Shown here in pieces: positions 9,501-18,000 of a stretch of 42,033 bases of DNA; positions within the stretch are counted from its first letter, which is position 1, and each line of letters starts with the position of its first letter. The notes below the pieces were generated by a model, which was not told the origin of the DNA, ran no database searches, and was given only the letters and a program-made list of their open reading frames with translations. Source of the DNA: JABMRP01 sp964444795 (GTDB lineage Bacteria; Planctomycetota; Planctomycetia; Pirellulales; Thermoguttaceae); NCBI GenBank assembly GCA_964444795.1, contig CAYUIQ010000048.1, positions 1-42,033 of the forward strand, read 5' to 3'. The translations under genes and the position numbers were made by a program.

Positions 9501-10675
9501 GGCGGGTTGTGATACTCCTCGAAGGTGCCGATCCGTGTGGAGGTAAACACGATCCGCCCGTCGGGTAACTCGGCCGGGTCGATGTCGTGGAACGGGCCGT
9601 CGGTCAGTTGCTCGGGGCGACCACCCACCGCGGGTAGCCGGAAGATGTGATAGAAGGGGTCGCCGTCGTTGGCCATCGAGACGAGGATCGACTTGCCGTC
9701 GAACGACACGCTGGGCGAACCGACCGCACCGCGGCCCGCGTCGAGCAGGACGCGCGGCTCGACTCCCGGCCGGGCCGGCGTGAGCAGGACCAGCTTGCGC
9801 CCCACTTTCATCGGAGCCGGCAGATCGTGTTCGGGAAAGGCGCGCGAGTGGCGCGGGTTGAAGATCGTGACGCTGAGGCTGTCCAGGGCCGAGCCCGTAC
9901 CGCCGACCGGACGGTAGAGGCTGCAATCCTCGGCCACGAAGACGATGGCTTCGGGCCAGGGGTAATCGGCCGGCGGTTTTTCCGCGGCGGCCAGGAACAC
10001 GGACCGGCCCTGTCTGGCGGCCACTTTCATCGCCTCCTTGGCCACGCGGCTGACCGCGCCGATCGGTTTCCCGGCGGCTACGGCGGTGGCGGGAGGAGCG
10101 AACTTGTTCCACGGAGCGGCGCCGAACTCGCCCACCACGCGGGCATTGTTCCAGTGCGTATCGTCGAAGTCGAGTAAATTCCAGCCGGCGTGCTCGCTGC
10201 CGGTACACATCCAGGTCGCGTCGCTGGGCAACACGATCTGCCCGCCGTCGGCCAGTTCGACAACCAGCTTGACGATCAGCCCGCCCGGCCCGGGCAGTGT
10301 GTTGACCGCCTCGACCGCGAGAATATTGCGACCGGGCACCAACAGCTTGGCGACGTCCCATCGCTCGGGAGTGCTCCAGGCGCTGTTGTTGGCTTCGCTC
10401 TCACCGACCGGCTTGCCGTTGAGATGGAGCACGTACATATTGTCGCAGGTGATAATCACCTCGGCGGATTTCACCTCGGCCCCGTCCGGAATCGTGACGG
10501 CCGAGCGAAAGTAATTCACGGCCGCGGGCAGATCGTTCAGCGGTACTTCGGCCCCGGCGGAAAACCAGATCCACTTCGTGCCCTCGAACCCCAACGGCGC
10601 TGCTTCAACGGAAGCCGTGTAACAGGTGCCCGTCACGGTAATCGCCGCCAAGAGACATCGCATCATCTTCATCAT
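6590..10675 (-). CDS. HzsA-like propeller protein with haem c motif and HEAT repeats
   Basis: A 1361-residue secreted protein. After a signal peptide (CLLAAITVTGTCYTASVEAAP) come several regions. Residues about 25-210 look like a galactose-binding module (WIWFSAG, LHLNGKPVGE, WDVAKLLVPGRN). Residues about 300-600 form a TolB/PD40-like propeller (DIDPAELPDGRIVFTSTR, EPEVLADGRILFIRSDN). One CxxCH haem site follows (GCVGCHHK, near residue 703). Residues 790-1361 are HEAT/PBS-type helical repeats such as RVAAAIALGACG and AAAVALENLTG. The propeller-plus-haem part resembles HzsA-related proteins of planctomycetes; function is unknown and this is not evidence for anammox. ATG 10675 follows GGAGA; 49 upstream open codons are ignored. 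Confidence 0.85.
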   Translation of the reverse strand: MMKMMRCLLAAITVTGTCYTASVEAAPLGFEGTKWIWFSAGAEVPLNDLPAAVNYFRSAVTIPDGAEVKSAEVIITCDNMYVLHLNGKPVGESEANNSAWSTPERWDVAKLLVPGRNILAVEAVNTLPGPGGLIVKLVVELADGGQIVLPSDATWMCTGSEHAGWNLLDFDDTHWNNARVVGEFGAAPWNKFAPPATAVAAGKPIGAVSRVAKEAMKVAARQGRSVFLAAAEKPPADYPWPEAIVFVAEDCSLYRPVGGTGSALDSLSVTIFNPRHSRAFPEHDLPAPMKVGRKLVLLTPARPGVEPRVLLDAGRGAVGSPSVSFDGKSILVSMANDGDPFYHIFRLPAVGGRPEQLTDGPFHDIDPAELPDGRIVFTSTRIGTFEEYHNPPSRSLYVMNGDGSGARPLTHTIIFDNEPEVLADGRILFIRSDNFFDRGKVETLLHAIHPDGTRGYTEFGLDIGPDYGGRLRANHCGSPAPMPDGRLAFLSGQGITIGRLGYSGQEQQVFRVPAGDVAAMPDGRLLFTTGRKVPVEQKGRKIEDHRYTTISVFDPQSSRPTAAIVYESPDRPLHSPAFLGPRPRPPRLPETVDPKRSRDVRATGVFFCQNVRATKNSTAGWEHVRAIRVIAAKGLTTRSSHSYIVHAGNETIELGTVPLAPDGSFSIEVPANTPVAFQAVDAEGRSELNEMSWIYVRPGERRGCVGCHHKRQAAPLYAEPVPLAIGTRPLKLLGQGEPHRFRGNNAAVTGLMNMQFDRYREVAGINRHSETLDPAATGSEEVSTLAAQLRGDDSPRKISAAQRLSVFRDLAAAPALAEALKDESREARVAAAIALGACGTRQSVPALLNALDDADPLVAQAAAVALENLTGHAEPFDPFTPRSQPASQAWREWFQKTPWAKIEQELVARLEDADRNVVRRAAVALGHTGGDAARVALRRYVTEHRDNNPLPAWRKAGHRGDGARFNSLAEVNPRTLQAATRALGYLKDTEAIPLLAETLAQHDDPATGNLFLAEAAVEALGRIGAPEAEAALVTAYAALTDYPQYTYWYGDHTALMACHASPVHYFIAEALDAMGSTRAQSIVSHLIRAVPVDPDRALLLCNDDCEVLTGRVIRRQGAEEAVVETCLAILGDPDAQRTPEIEKAIATVHRCWGGHPRDENRAAQILSMVCRDRRYEPRIRAALDRYRATTNDIPRVFDTGIPVVLKLPVKHWVSFFLARSLGNLADRQSPNPKTTDTLIAVLELEAPEAATGYPDPLGPGVLFLHNDLTPCWRAAAAWSLGQIGDRRAVPALLKVVGDLKNAPDTRHAAAESLGRIADPASLDPIRRLAVDYPEESTRRALLKAGLQSGQESRTAGVAGTR

Positions 10676-10772
10676 CGTTCTCCACGAGTCGAAATCGTCC
10701 ACTCCCCCAACAGGACAGCATATCGGCAACCGAGCGGCGCGTCCAGAAGAGGCGTCCGGATATACGAAAGAG

Positions 10773-10791
10773 TCCCCGCTTTCGGCGGGGA
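10773..10791. terminator. Hairpin in the 10676-10869 spacer, possible terminator
   Basis: TCCCCGC (10773-10779) pairs with GCGGGGA (10785-10791) around TTTCG. It lies about 80 bp after the stop of the esterase gene at 10870 (minus strand). The following minus-strand bases (CTCTTTCG) are only weakly U-rich, so terminator function is uncertain. Confidence 0.35.
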
Positions 10792-10869
10792 TGGGTGGAG
10801 ATGATCGACCCCAGGCACCCATGCGACTTTTTCAACGGACTAAACAACTTCGCCGCCCGATCAACGACC

Positions 10870-11874
10870 TCATTCCCCGGCGGCCTTGAGGATCGCGATC
10901 ATCGCACGGCCCGAGGCGTCGCCGACCAGGCAGTAGCTTTCGGCGCTGTTGTACCAGTGGCTCTTCTGGCGGCCGGGTTGATGGCGCTGGAAATGCCGGG
11001 TCGGTACGCCGGTGCAGTGGTCGTATTTCGCGGCCGCGGCCATCTGCGCCGGTTCGATGTTCTTACCCAACCCGCCGGCAACGCCCGTGGCGTCGGGACC
11101 GCCCATGCCGCTGGTGGCAATGACAAACGGGAGGTCCACGTTGCCGAGATCCTTGCGCATATCCTTAATGAAGTTGGTCATGTTCTTCTCGTATTCCAGC
11201 GTAAACTCCCGATTGCAGCCGTCGTTCCATCCCTGGTGCCAGAAGAAGCCGGCTATCTCGTATCCCTGGTCCTCGTACGCGGGGAAGTTTTCGTCGAGAT
11301 TCTTCAGCACGTCCTTCACTTGCGCCAGCACCTGTCGATAACGCATCCCGAAGATCTGCTCGAACTCGTCCATGGTCATGTCGGAGTTCTTCTTCTTCGC
11401 GCCGGCGAACATCGCTTGTAATACCTCGTCTTCCGGCAGCCCGGAACTGGGCGGCCGAAACGTCATGCCGATCGCCTGTCCGCCCCAGGCGCACTTGATC
11501 AGCAGCACCTGCTCGTCGTAATAATCGCCCATGACATGCCCGAACGCCAACTCCGGCCCGACGCCTCCATTGGCACCGAGTCCCGGCTTGAGGTTCGACC
11601 GGGTCACCACGTCCTTCCCGTCTTTGTGGTAATACCAAACATCGTCCCGCTCGACCCACTGCCCGTCCTTCTTCAGATACGCAAACTGCTCCTGCTCGGC
11701 CGCATAGTCGAGGTCACCGTCCTTGCCCATGGAGATGGGACTATGGCCTTGCATGTTGGACTGTCCGGCAAGGATGAACACCTTTACCGGCTTCGCGTCT
11801 TCGGCTTGGGCGAGCGTCGGGAGGACGGCGATGATGGATAGCAATAGCAGCGATGGGAGTCGGAAGCATGACAT
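10870..11874 (-). CDS. Sialate O-acetylesterase-like (SASA domain) protein
   Basis: A 334-residue secreted SGNH-type hydrolase of the SASA family (formerly DUF303), expected to remove acetyl groups from sugars. The signal peptide LLLLSIIAVLPTLAQAED is followed by VFILAGQSNMQGHS with the block I serine (GQSNMQG, about 37-43). Later come CAWGGQAIG and FFWHQGWND, the usual third SGNH block, and SHWYNSAESYCLVGDA near the end, which probably supplies the catalytic histidine. AAGGAGA is well placed before the ATG at 11874; 76 upstream open codons are not needed. It is part of the minus-strand glycan-related block, though separated by 194 bp from the HEAT/haem gene. Confidence 0.9.
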   Translation of the reverse strand: MSCFRLPSLLLLSIIAVLPTLAQAEDAKPVKVFILAGQSNMQGHSPISMGKDGDLDYAAEQEQFAYLKKDGQWVERDDVWYYHKDGKDVVTRSNLKPGLGANGGVGPELAFGHVMGDYYDEQVLLIKCAWGGQAIGMTFRPPSSGLPEDEVLQAMFAGAKKKNSDMTMDEFEQIFGMRYRQVLAQVKDVLKNLDENFPAYEDQGYEIAGFFWHQGWNDGCNREFTLEYEKNMTNFIKDMRKDLGNVDLPFVIATSGMGGPDATGVAGGLGKNIEPAQMAAAAKYDHCTGVPTRHFQRHQPGRQKSHWYNSAESYCLVGDASGRAMIAILKAAGE

Positions 11875-12231
11875 GGGTGGGTCTCCTTGGGATGAAGTGG
11901 TGGTAGTTGTTACTGGATAGGTTACCATAATTCGAGCGGCGGGTCGTGCATCAAGGCGCGGGGGGGTTCTGAAGTCAGCCTTGTTGGTGATTGCAATGAT
12001 TTTCCGGAGCAGACTTTCCATCCGCAAAGACGTTTTCGGAAAACCATCGGGATTTCCCGCGAATCTCATGTTGCACAGGGCTGGGACTCTCCTGTTTATC
12101 AACTTGATCCGGTACGTGGCTTAGAATGCCGCTTGACTTAAGCCATCCCGCTCGGTAGAGTGTACGTCTGTACCTCGCCCCGTGAAAAACCTGCCTATTC
12201 GTAATGAATGGCTTCGTCGTGGAGGAGTCCA
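11875..12231. other. Intergenic region between divergent genes; island edge
   Basis: 357 bp separate the esterase start from the ParB-like gene. No convincing ORF, repeat or RNA gene is visible. Promoters for both directions must lie here, but I find no -35/-10 pair with acceptable spacing. Base composition falls toward the AT-richer island that follows, so one junction of the island probably lies here. Confidence 0.4.
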
Positions 12232-12846
12232 TTGGAGATCCAGCAACTCAGCGCCGAAAAACTGACTCCCTGGGACCGGAATCCAAGGAAGAATGACCAC
12301 GCTGTCGATGCAGTTGCGGAGAGCATCCGGCAGTTTGGATTCAACGTGCCGATCATTTGCGACCAGAATTTCTAGATCGTTGCAGGGCATGTACGTCTCA
12401 AAGCGGCCAAGAAACTCGGGCTTGAGCAAGTTCCCGTCGTCCAACTTCAGTTGACGGATGCTCAGCGGGATGCGTTCGCCATCGTCGACAACAAGACAGG
12501 GGAAATTGCGGATTGGGATAGCGATGCGCTTGCGGATATACTCAAGGAATTGAGTTTAGTGGAGATCGACCTTCCTTCGCTGGGTTTCAACAACGCCGAA
12601 TTGCAGGCTCTGCTGGAACCGGAAGAGGAGTTTGACTTCAGTCAATATGAAGAGCATTTGCTCTTAACGGTGGAACGGGACCATGCCTTCTTCCAGGTGA
12701 AGGTTCCAATCCGTGTGAAGGACGAGATGAAACTCGCTGTCAGTAAATACGCAAAGAATCACAGTATCACTGAGAAGAATGAGGCAATGTTGGCAGGCAA
12801 GGTCTTTGCTTCGCTGCTGGGGATGCCTTCATGGACCAAGTCTTGA
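12232..12846 (+). pseudogene. ParB/Srx-like (IbrB-type) gene with in-frame stop
   Basis: Starting at a TTG with GGAGGAG four bases upstream, the frame reads EIQQLSAEKLTPWDRNPRKN, then AESIRQFGFNVPIICDQNF, TAG (12373-12375), then IVAGHVRLKAAKKLGLEQVP. That is the ParB/sulfiredoxin-like domain; GHxRLxAAKKLG is its signature, so the stop falls inside the domain. A single T-to-A change (TTG to TAG) would explain it. The frame then stays open to 12846 with LGFNNAELQALLE, typical of phage and island ParB-like proteins. It overlaps the next gene by 16 bp. The 3' part could be translated alone from a TTG at 12451. The stop may be a real lesion, a sequencing error, or read through. Confidence 0.8.
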
Positions 12847-14003
12847 AAACGAAAGTTGCCGAAACGGTCGCTACTTTGCGAAACCTTTGGGAAAGACTCG
12901 AAGGCAAATACCGATTTGTTGCCTTCTCGACCGGGAAGGATAGTCTGGCCCTGGCCGCCATGCTGTACGAGGCTGTTGAGCCCGAAAAACCGATGTGTCT
13001 GTATTCGCACCACAATTTGGAATTCTCTGTCAACCTTGAGTATTTGGAAGAACTGAAAGCAAGGGGGTTTCGCGTCGAGGTCGTCGAGCCGTTTCTGGGA
13101 TATTTCGACCTGATGGAGCGTGGCATTGGATTCCTCACGTTGAAGGATGCGTGGTGTGTTCCCATGTTGGTCGGCACGGGACTCCTGGAATGGCTGCAAG
13201 GCCAGGGACTTCGCAACCCGCAGCAAGCGGTCATGTTTCGCGGCATGTCCGGGGCGGAGTTCAGTCATAAGTGGCACTCTCGTGTGGAACTCCACGGACG
13301 GCTTGATCTTCCGACCGTCAACCCACTTCTGAATTTTGCCAGGGATGAGATCATTTCCGTTATCAAGGATCGCTACGGTCTCTCGTTGAATCCGATCTAC
13401 GAGCACATGGATCGCACGTATTGCATCTGCTGCTACACGTCCGATTCTCGACGGCAAGCGTACAGCGGACAGAACCATCCAAATGTGTGCAGTCGATACT
13501 ATGGGCAAATCGAGGAAATGCTCTTTGATAGCGGGCTCATTGAAAAGGCGCGGCTTGATAAGAAGTACACAACTCGGAAGGAAAAGCTCGATCGTCACGG
13601 ATTCGTGCATTGGAACCGCATAGCCGAGCAGAATGTTGTCGGAGCCGTTCGTCGTCGAAAGCCCGACGGCGCACTCTGCTACCGAATCCGCGATCCAAAA
13701 TGGATTAACACGAAACACTTACAGCCGGTTCAGGGAAAATGGGTTCTAAAAGGAACGGAGTTGCGTTTCTGGGATACCAAGGAGCAGGTTGCGGACGGTT
13801 TGGTCAAGAGAATGATCAACTGTCTTGATTGCGGTTTCTGCGTCGTGGAGTGTTTTTCCTGTCGGCGATTCGACCGCGAAACCAAGACGCTCAAGATCAG
13901 TGGTTGCATTGGTTGCGGAAAGTGCCTACGCTTGAAGTTTTGCATGGGATGGCGACATCGCTTCTGGCGACGGATAATCGTGAATGAAGACGGTAATGGA
14001 TAG
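12831..14003 (+). CDS. PP-loop (PAPS reductase-like) protein with Cys-rich Fe-S tail
   Basis: A 390-residue protein of the PAPS reductase / PP-loop ATP pyrophosphatase family. RFVAFSTGKDSLALAAM holds the PP-loop (STGKDS, residues 33-38). The middle has RTYCICCYTSDSRRQ and HPNVCSRYYGQIEEM. The tail carries nine cysteines in two ferredoxin-like groups, at 331, 334, 337, 341, 344 and at 359, 362, 365, 371, which suggests one or two Fe-S clusters. Such architecture occurs in archaeal PAPS-reductase homologues, and PP-loop enzymes with Fe-S clusters act in sulfur transfer (DndC, tRNA thiolases). Pairing with a ParB-like gene recalls IbrA/IbrB. It overlaps its neighbours on both sides (16 and 20 bp), so the three genes form one unit. 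GC content is lower than in flanking genes. Confidence 0.88.
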   Translation: MDQVLKTKVAETVATLRNLWERLEGKYRFVAFSTGKDSLALAAMLYEAVEPEKPMCLYSHHNLEFSVNLEYLEELKARGFRVEVVEPFLGYFDLMERGIGFLTLKDAWCVPMLVGTGLLEWLQGQGLRNPQQAVMFRGMSGAEFSHKWHSRVELHGRLDLPTVNPLLNFARDEIISVIKDRYGLSLNPIYEHMDRTYCICCYTSDSRRQAYSGQNHPNVCSRYYGQIEEMLFDSGLIEKARLDKKYTTRKEKLDRHGFVHWNRIAEQNVVGAVRRRKPDGALCYRIRDPKWINTKHLQPVQGKWVLKGTELRFWDTKEQVADGLVKRMINCLDCGFCVVECFSCRRFDRETKTLKISGCIGCGKCLRLKFCMGWRHRFWRRIIVNEDGNG

Positions 14004-14451
14004 CAGACATCAACAGAAACAACGAATGCTCTTCGATAACCCGGTGTCGGAGCCGGTCTTGATCAGCGCGTGTCTTCTGGGAATCCCGTGTCGCTGGCAC
14101 GGCCGCCGTGCGAAACGTCGCGACAAGCTGATTGAACGACTCAAGAGGAAGTACGTCCTGGTGCCCGTCTGCCCCGAACAACTCGGCGGAATGCCGACTC
14201 CGCGAACTTCGGAAACGCTCGACGGAACGGGTGCCCAAGTGCTCGATGAGGGCCTTCGTATTATCGCGCCGGAAACTGGCGAGGATGTAACGGATTATCA
14301 CGTCCAAGGCAGCCAGTATGTTTTGGAGATGGCAGAGATCATCGGTGCGAAGCGAGCATATCTCAAGGGCGGCAGTCCTACTTGTGACCGTGAGGGAGTG
14401 ACAGGGGAAGTCTTGCGCCGCGGTGGCGTCCGAGTGATCCGCGTTGGCTAG
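13984..14451 (+). CDS. DUF523 / TudS-like (2-thiouracil desulfurase family) protein
   Basis: A 155-residue protein matching DUF523. It has LISACLLGIPCRWHG (Cys 30 and 36), LVPVCPEQLGGMPTPR (Cys 63) and KGGSPTCD (Cys 134). In TudS, three cysteines in equivalent places hold a [4Fe-4S] cluster that removes sulfur from 2-thiouracil; the same spacing is seen here. The last motif is usually SPSCG, so SPTCD is a variant. The ATG at 13984 overlaps the PP-loop gene by 20 bp. Later ATGs at 13996 and 14026 are possible, and none has a strong ribosome site. A desulfurase encoded with a PP-loop sulfur-transfer-type protein suggests shared sulfur chemistry; that link is my inference. Confidence 0.88.
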   Translation: MKTVMDSRHQQKQRMLFDNPVSEPVLISACLLGIPCRWHGRRAKRRDKLIERLKRKYVLVPVCPEQLGGMPTPRTSETLDGTGAQVLDEGLRIIAPETGEDVTDYHVQGSQYVLEMAEIIGAKRAYLKGGSPTCDREGVTGEVLRRGGVRVIRVG

Positions 14452-14527
14452 CCGTAGTCTTGTTCCGATGATTCGTGTCAGCCGCGATGGTTGTTAAGGC
14501 TGTGAGTCTGCCTGTCCGGCGCGCGGA

Positions 14528-14950
14528 TCAGAATGATGGTACAAGCCTTCCGCAAGCCGCGCAGGCTCTGGATTCCGGACGGAAATCGCTTGGGAAACCA
14601 TGAATTGTGCCGCTGTTCTCCGTCAATACCACTTTCACGCCACTGCCGTCAGCCGTGAACACTCCGTTGTCGAGTCGAAGGCCTGTTTTTTTACCAGCAA
14701 ACAACAATAGGTTCTTTCGTCCCCCGTCATCAATTTCCAGACAGCCGGAGTGTGCTGTCGCAACAATATGGTTCTGGTAACTTCGCCAGTCCCCGTCGTT
14801 GAAGATTGAGTTCACGGGATAACTACCCGTTGGCGCTGTGTGCTTGAGGTATTTCTCCAACTGATACTCATTCGCGTTCAGGTCGCTCGGATCAATTGGT
14901 GAAATGTGCCCATTGTTTCTCGCGCATTCGTGGCAGTAGTAGGTCGCCAT
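14528..14950 (-). CDS. Small hypothetical protein with terminal CxxC pairs
   Basis: A 140-residue protein of unknown function. Cysteines 6 and 9 (YYCHECARNNG) and a pair near the end (CAACGRLVPSF) could together bind one zinc ion, closing the chain ends into a zinc ribbon. Between them are polar beta-type stretches such as GCLEIDDGGRKNLLLFAGKKTGLRL. A strong GAGGTGAG site precedes the ATG at 14950. It converges on the DUF523 gene (76 bp apart) and shares the lower GC content of the island, so it probably arrived with it, although it is transcribed from the opposite side. Confidence 0.75.
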   Translation of the reverse strand: MATYYCHECARNNGHISPIDPSDLNANEYQLEKYLKHTAPTGSYPVNSIFNDGDWRSYQNHIVATAHSGCLEIDDGGRKNLLLFAGKKTGLRLDNGVFTADGSGVKVVLTENSGTIHGFPSDFRPESRACAACGRLVPSF

Positions 14951-15023
14951 GCTCTCACCTCAATACAAGAGAAGAAGCCCCTTTTCCTTGATGCACTACT
15001 TGTGCTCGTATGCATCCTTCACG

Positions 15024-18000
15024 TTACTGTCCAAGTGGTGCGTCCAGACGCACCCTACCCGCCTTCCGAATCTCCGGATCAACGGCAAACTTGCGAAAAT
15101 CATCGAGATACGGCACGTTGCAGTCGATCCAGGCGCAGAGGGTGCGCCATTCGGTTGTGGTCAGGACGACGTCCTTGTGTCCCTCGGCCAGGAGATTCAT
15201 CAATGGGCTCTGGAGCGAACCCCAGGAGCCCGGCGGCGTGTGGTAGTTGTGGACGTCGGCGTATTTGACGTGCGGCAGTAGGGCCCAATAGGATGGATAG
15301 GTGTAGTGCGCCTTGTAGCCGGCGCCGGTGACGGTCCAGAGGTTGGGCACGAAAGTTTCCGGCTGGGCCGTTCCGGCACGCAGGTCGAACGATTTCTCCT
15401 TGCCCTCGGTCCCGTCGTGACAGCTCACGCATCGGGCGTCGAGGATCGGTTGTACCAGCTTCGGATAGCCGAACGCTTGCAGACCCCAGGGCGGCGGCTC
15501 GATGGCCGATACGTCGCGGCGGGTGGCCATCGGGCTTTTTCCTATCGGCGGGGCGGCGGTCATCGGTTCGTGGCAGCCGACGCAGCCGACCGTTTCGCCC
15601 GGCTGGACGTACGTCGTCATCCGCATGGTGTGCAGCGCGCGATAGTCTTTGTCCAACACGGAGAAGAAGACGGCCCGGTTGGCCGGCACGCGGAAATAGG
15701 CCGACCCGTCCGGCTCGATCGGCACGCATCCCAACACGGTCTTCGTCTCGAATCCGCCCATGCCGACCCAGATATTGCAGGGCGACGTGTTGATGTGCCG
15801 CTCGTGGGCCTCGACGACGCGAAGATACTGGGCCTTGCCTCGCATTTCCTTAGGCAATCCCTGGTAAACGTCCTGCACGACGAACTGGCCGGTGGGCTGG
15901 GCGTCTTGCGGCCGAACCTCGGGCAGGACCGGCGGCATTGGCCGCGGTTGCACGAGCGTCGGGTACATGGCCGAGAGGCTCGCGTCGCGGTAGATCAACT
16001 CCAACCCGCCGTGGACGTCGGCCAGATAGATTCCCACCCGCCCGGCTCGGCGGTTGTCCGACGCGCCGGTGCCGCTGGGGTCGTAAGAGATCAGGTAGTA
16101 GTTCTCATCGATCGGGAACGGGCAATCGGCGGATCCCGACACGAGGCACTGCTCGCCTTGGGCCGTGTCGCGACCGTGGCGCAGATCGACCACGAGGATA
16201 TTGCCGCTGCCGTCGTTATGGTGGTGGGCCTCGACGCAGACCACCTTGCTCGTGCCGGGCACTTGCCGACATCGGGCGTAGTTTCGCTCGACGGTCAGAT
16301 AGCCGCCGATAATCCGCGGGTAGGTGCCGTCGGGGCGAACATTCCAGATCAACTGCGTCGGCCGCCAGAAACGCATCACGTATTCCCAGCGGGTAAACAT
16401 GATCGTGCCGTCGTCCATCAGGGCCGGGTCCCACTCGCCTTCTTTCGCCCGAGTGATTTGCCGCAGATCGGAGCCGTCGGCTGCCACACTGAACATGCAG
16501 TCGGCCCAAGCCCAATCGCCGCACATCACCATGCCCCCGGCACGCGGCGACATGAACGCGATCCGCCCGTCGGGCAGATAAATCGGATCGGTGCTCTCCT
16601 CGCGTCGTGTGGTGCCGTGGGTCACTTGACGCGGCGGTGTGCTGCCGTCGGTTGGCATCTCCCAGACCTGGAAGAACGTGCCGTTGCCGATCGAATCGCG
16701 TCTGGCTCGATTTACCAACTCGCCCTCGTCGAGATCCTGGACGTCGGCGGCGGCGAAACCGAACACCATACGACGCCCGTCGAAGGAAACATCGGGCCGG
16801 CCGAACAGCCCCTCGGGAAACTTACCTTCGGTGAGCGAAACGGGCGGGGCCTGCATGTCGGATCGAATCTCCGGCAGCAAACAGATCTCGCCACCGAGGG
16901 TCGTGTACCGCGAGCGGCGACGGGAACACTGATGGGCAGCGGTGGCGTGATGGCGGCGAACGAATAGCAACCCCTGGCCCCGGTGCAAGCGGGGATGCAT
17001 GAGGGTGAGTTGGCGTGCAACGCGATGCACGTCGAGGTAGATCGACTTCCAGGATTCCAGGTCATCGGGGGTGGCTGGGAGCGATTGCAGGGTGCCTGAG
17101 GTCGAGCGCAGCGAGCCCTCAGTTGGTTGCGTTCTGGGGGCTTGTTGCTCGTTCCTCGCATCTCGACCCCAGCCACCCTGCTGCGAACCCTTCTTTTCCG
17201 CCGTCAACGATGCCCGTCGACGCAACACGTCATCCAGCTCGTCAAGTTCACCAGAGATCTCCTTCACACCAAGCCGGCGCATGTCGGCCGCGACAGCCGA
17301 ACAACGTCGCACGTGCTTCTCCACCGCCGGTATCAAACGGCTCCGCACCACGACGGCCGGTTCCTCCCAGCCATCGCCGATCGACCGGCAAACCAGTCCG
17401 TCCTGCCGCATCCATTCCCGTTGGACCGGGTCGTCGGTCAGCCAGAGCGGCTTGGGCTGCTTCGGACCGGGTGGCGGAGGCGGACGAAAGGCGGCGCGGT
17501 CTTTTGGCGACGGGGCACCCAACGGCGCCGGATTGGTCGACCAGATCCGCACGTACGAGACGATCGCGTTGGCCCCGGCCAGCCGGGTGAACTTCAACTC
17601 GAGCTTCCCGCCATCGGCGTACGCCGCCTTGGGGATGTCGAACAGCATTCGTTTCGGTGTTCGCACGGGCAGTTTCAAAGATCCGTGGACTTCGCGTCCA
17701 TTGGCATCCAGCCGCTGCACCCGGTCGGCGTTATCGACGTACACGACATCCACCTTGTACGCCGCATCGGGTTTCGGATTCACATACCAGAAGACGCAAG
17801 CGTTGTTGTCGAACACAATCGCCCGATGTTCCGGCGGCGCGTCGACCATGCTGTCCGGATACAACCATGAAGTGCCCGCCACGACGTGCGTCTGGCTCGC
17901 CGTGCCGCAGTTGTCCTCGGCCACCAGATGAAAGCCCTTCGGCGGCGCCTCGCCAGAAATTTCCACCGCCACCGCCGAACCGGCAACGGCGACACACGCC

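Noticed and set aside
12373..12375. Programmed recoding (pyrrolysine or other readthrough) at the TAG
   Set aside because: No recoding signal, pyl gene or second such case is visible in the window; a point mutation or sequencing error is simpler. Kept only as an open possibility in the finding.
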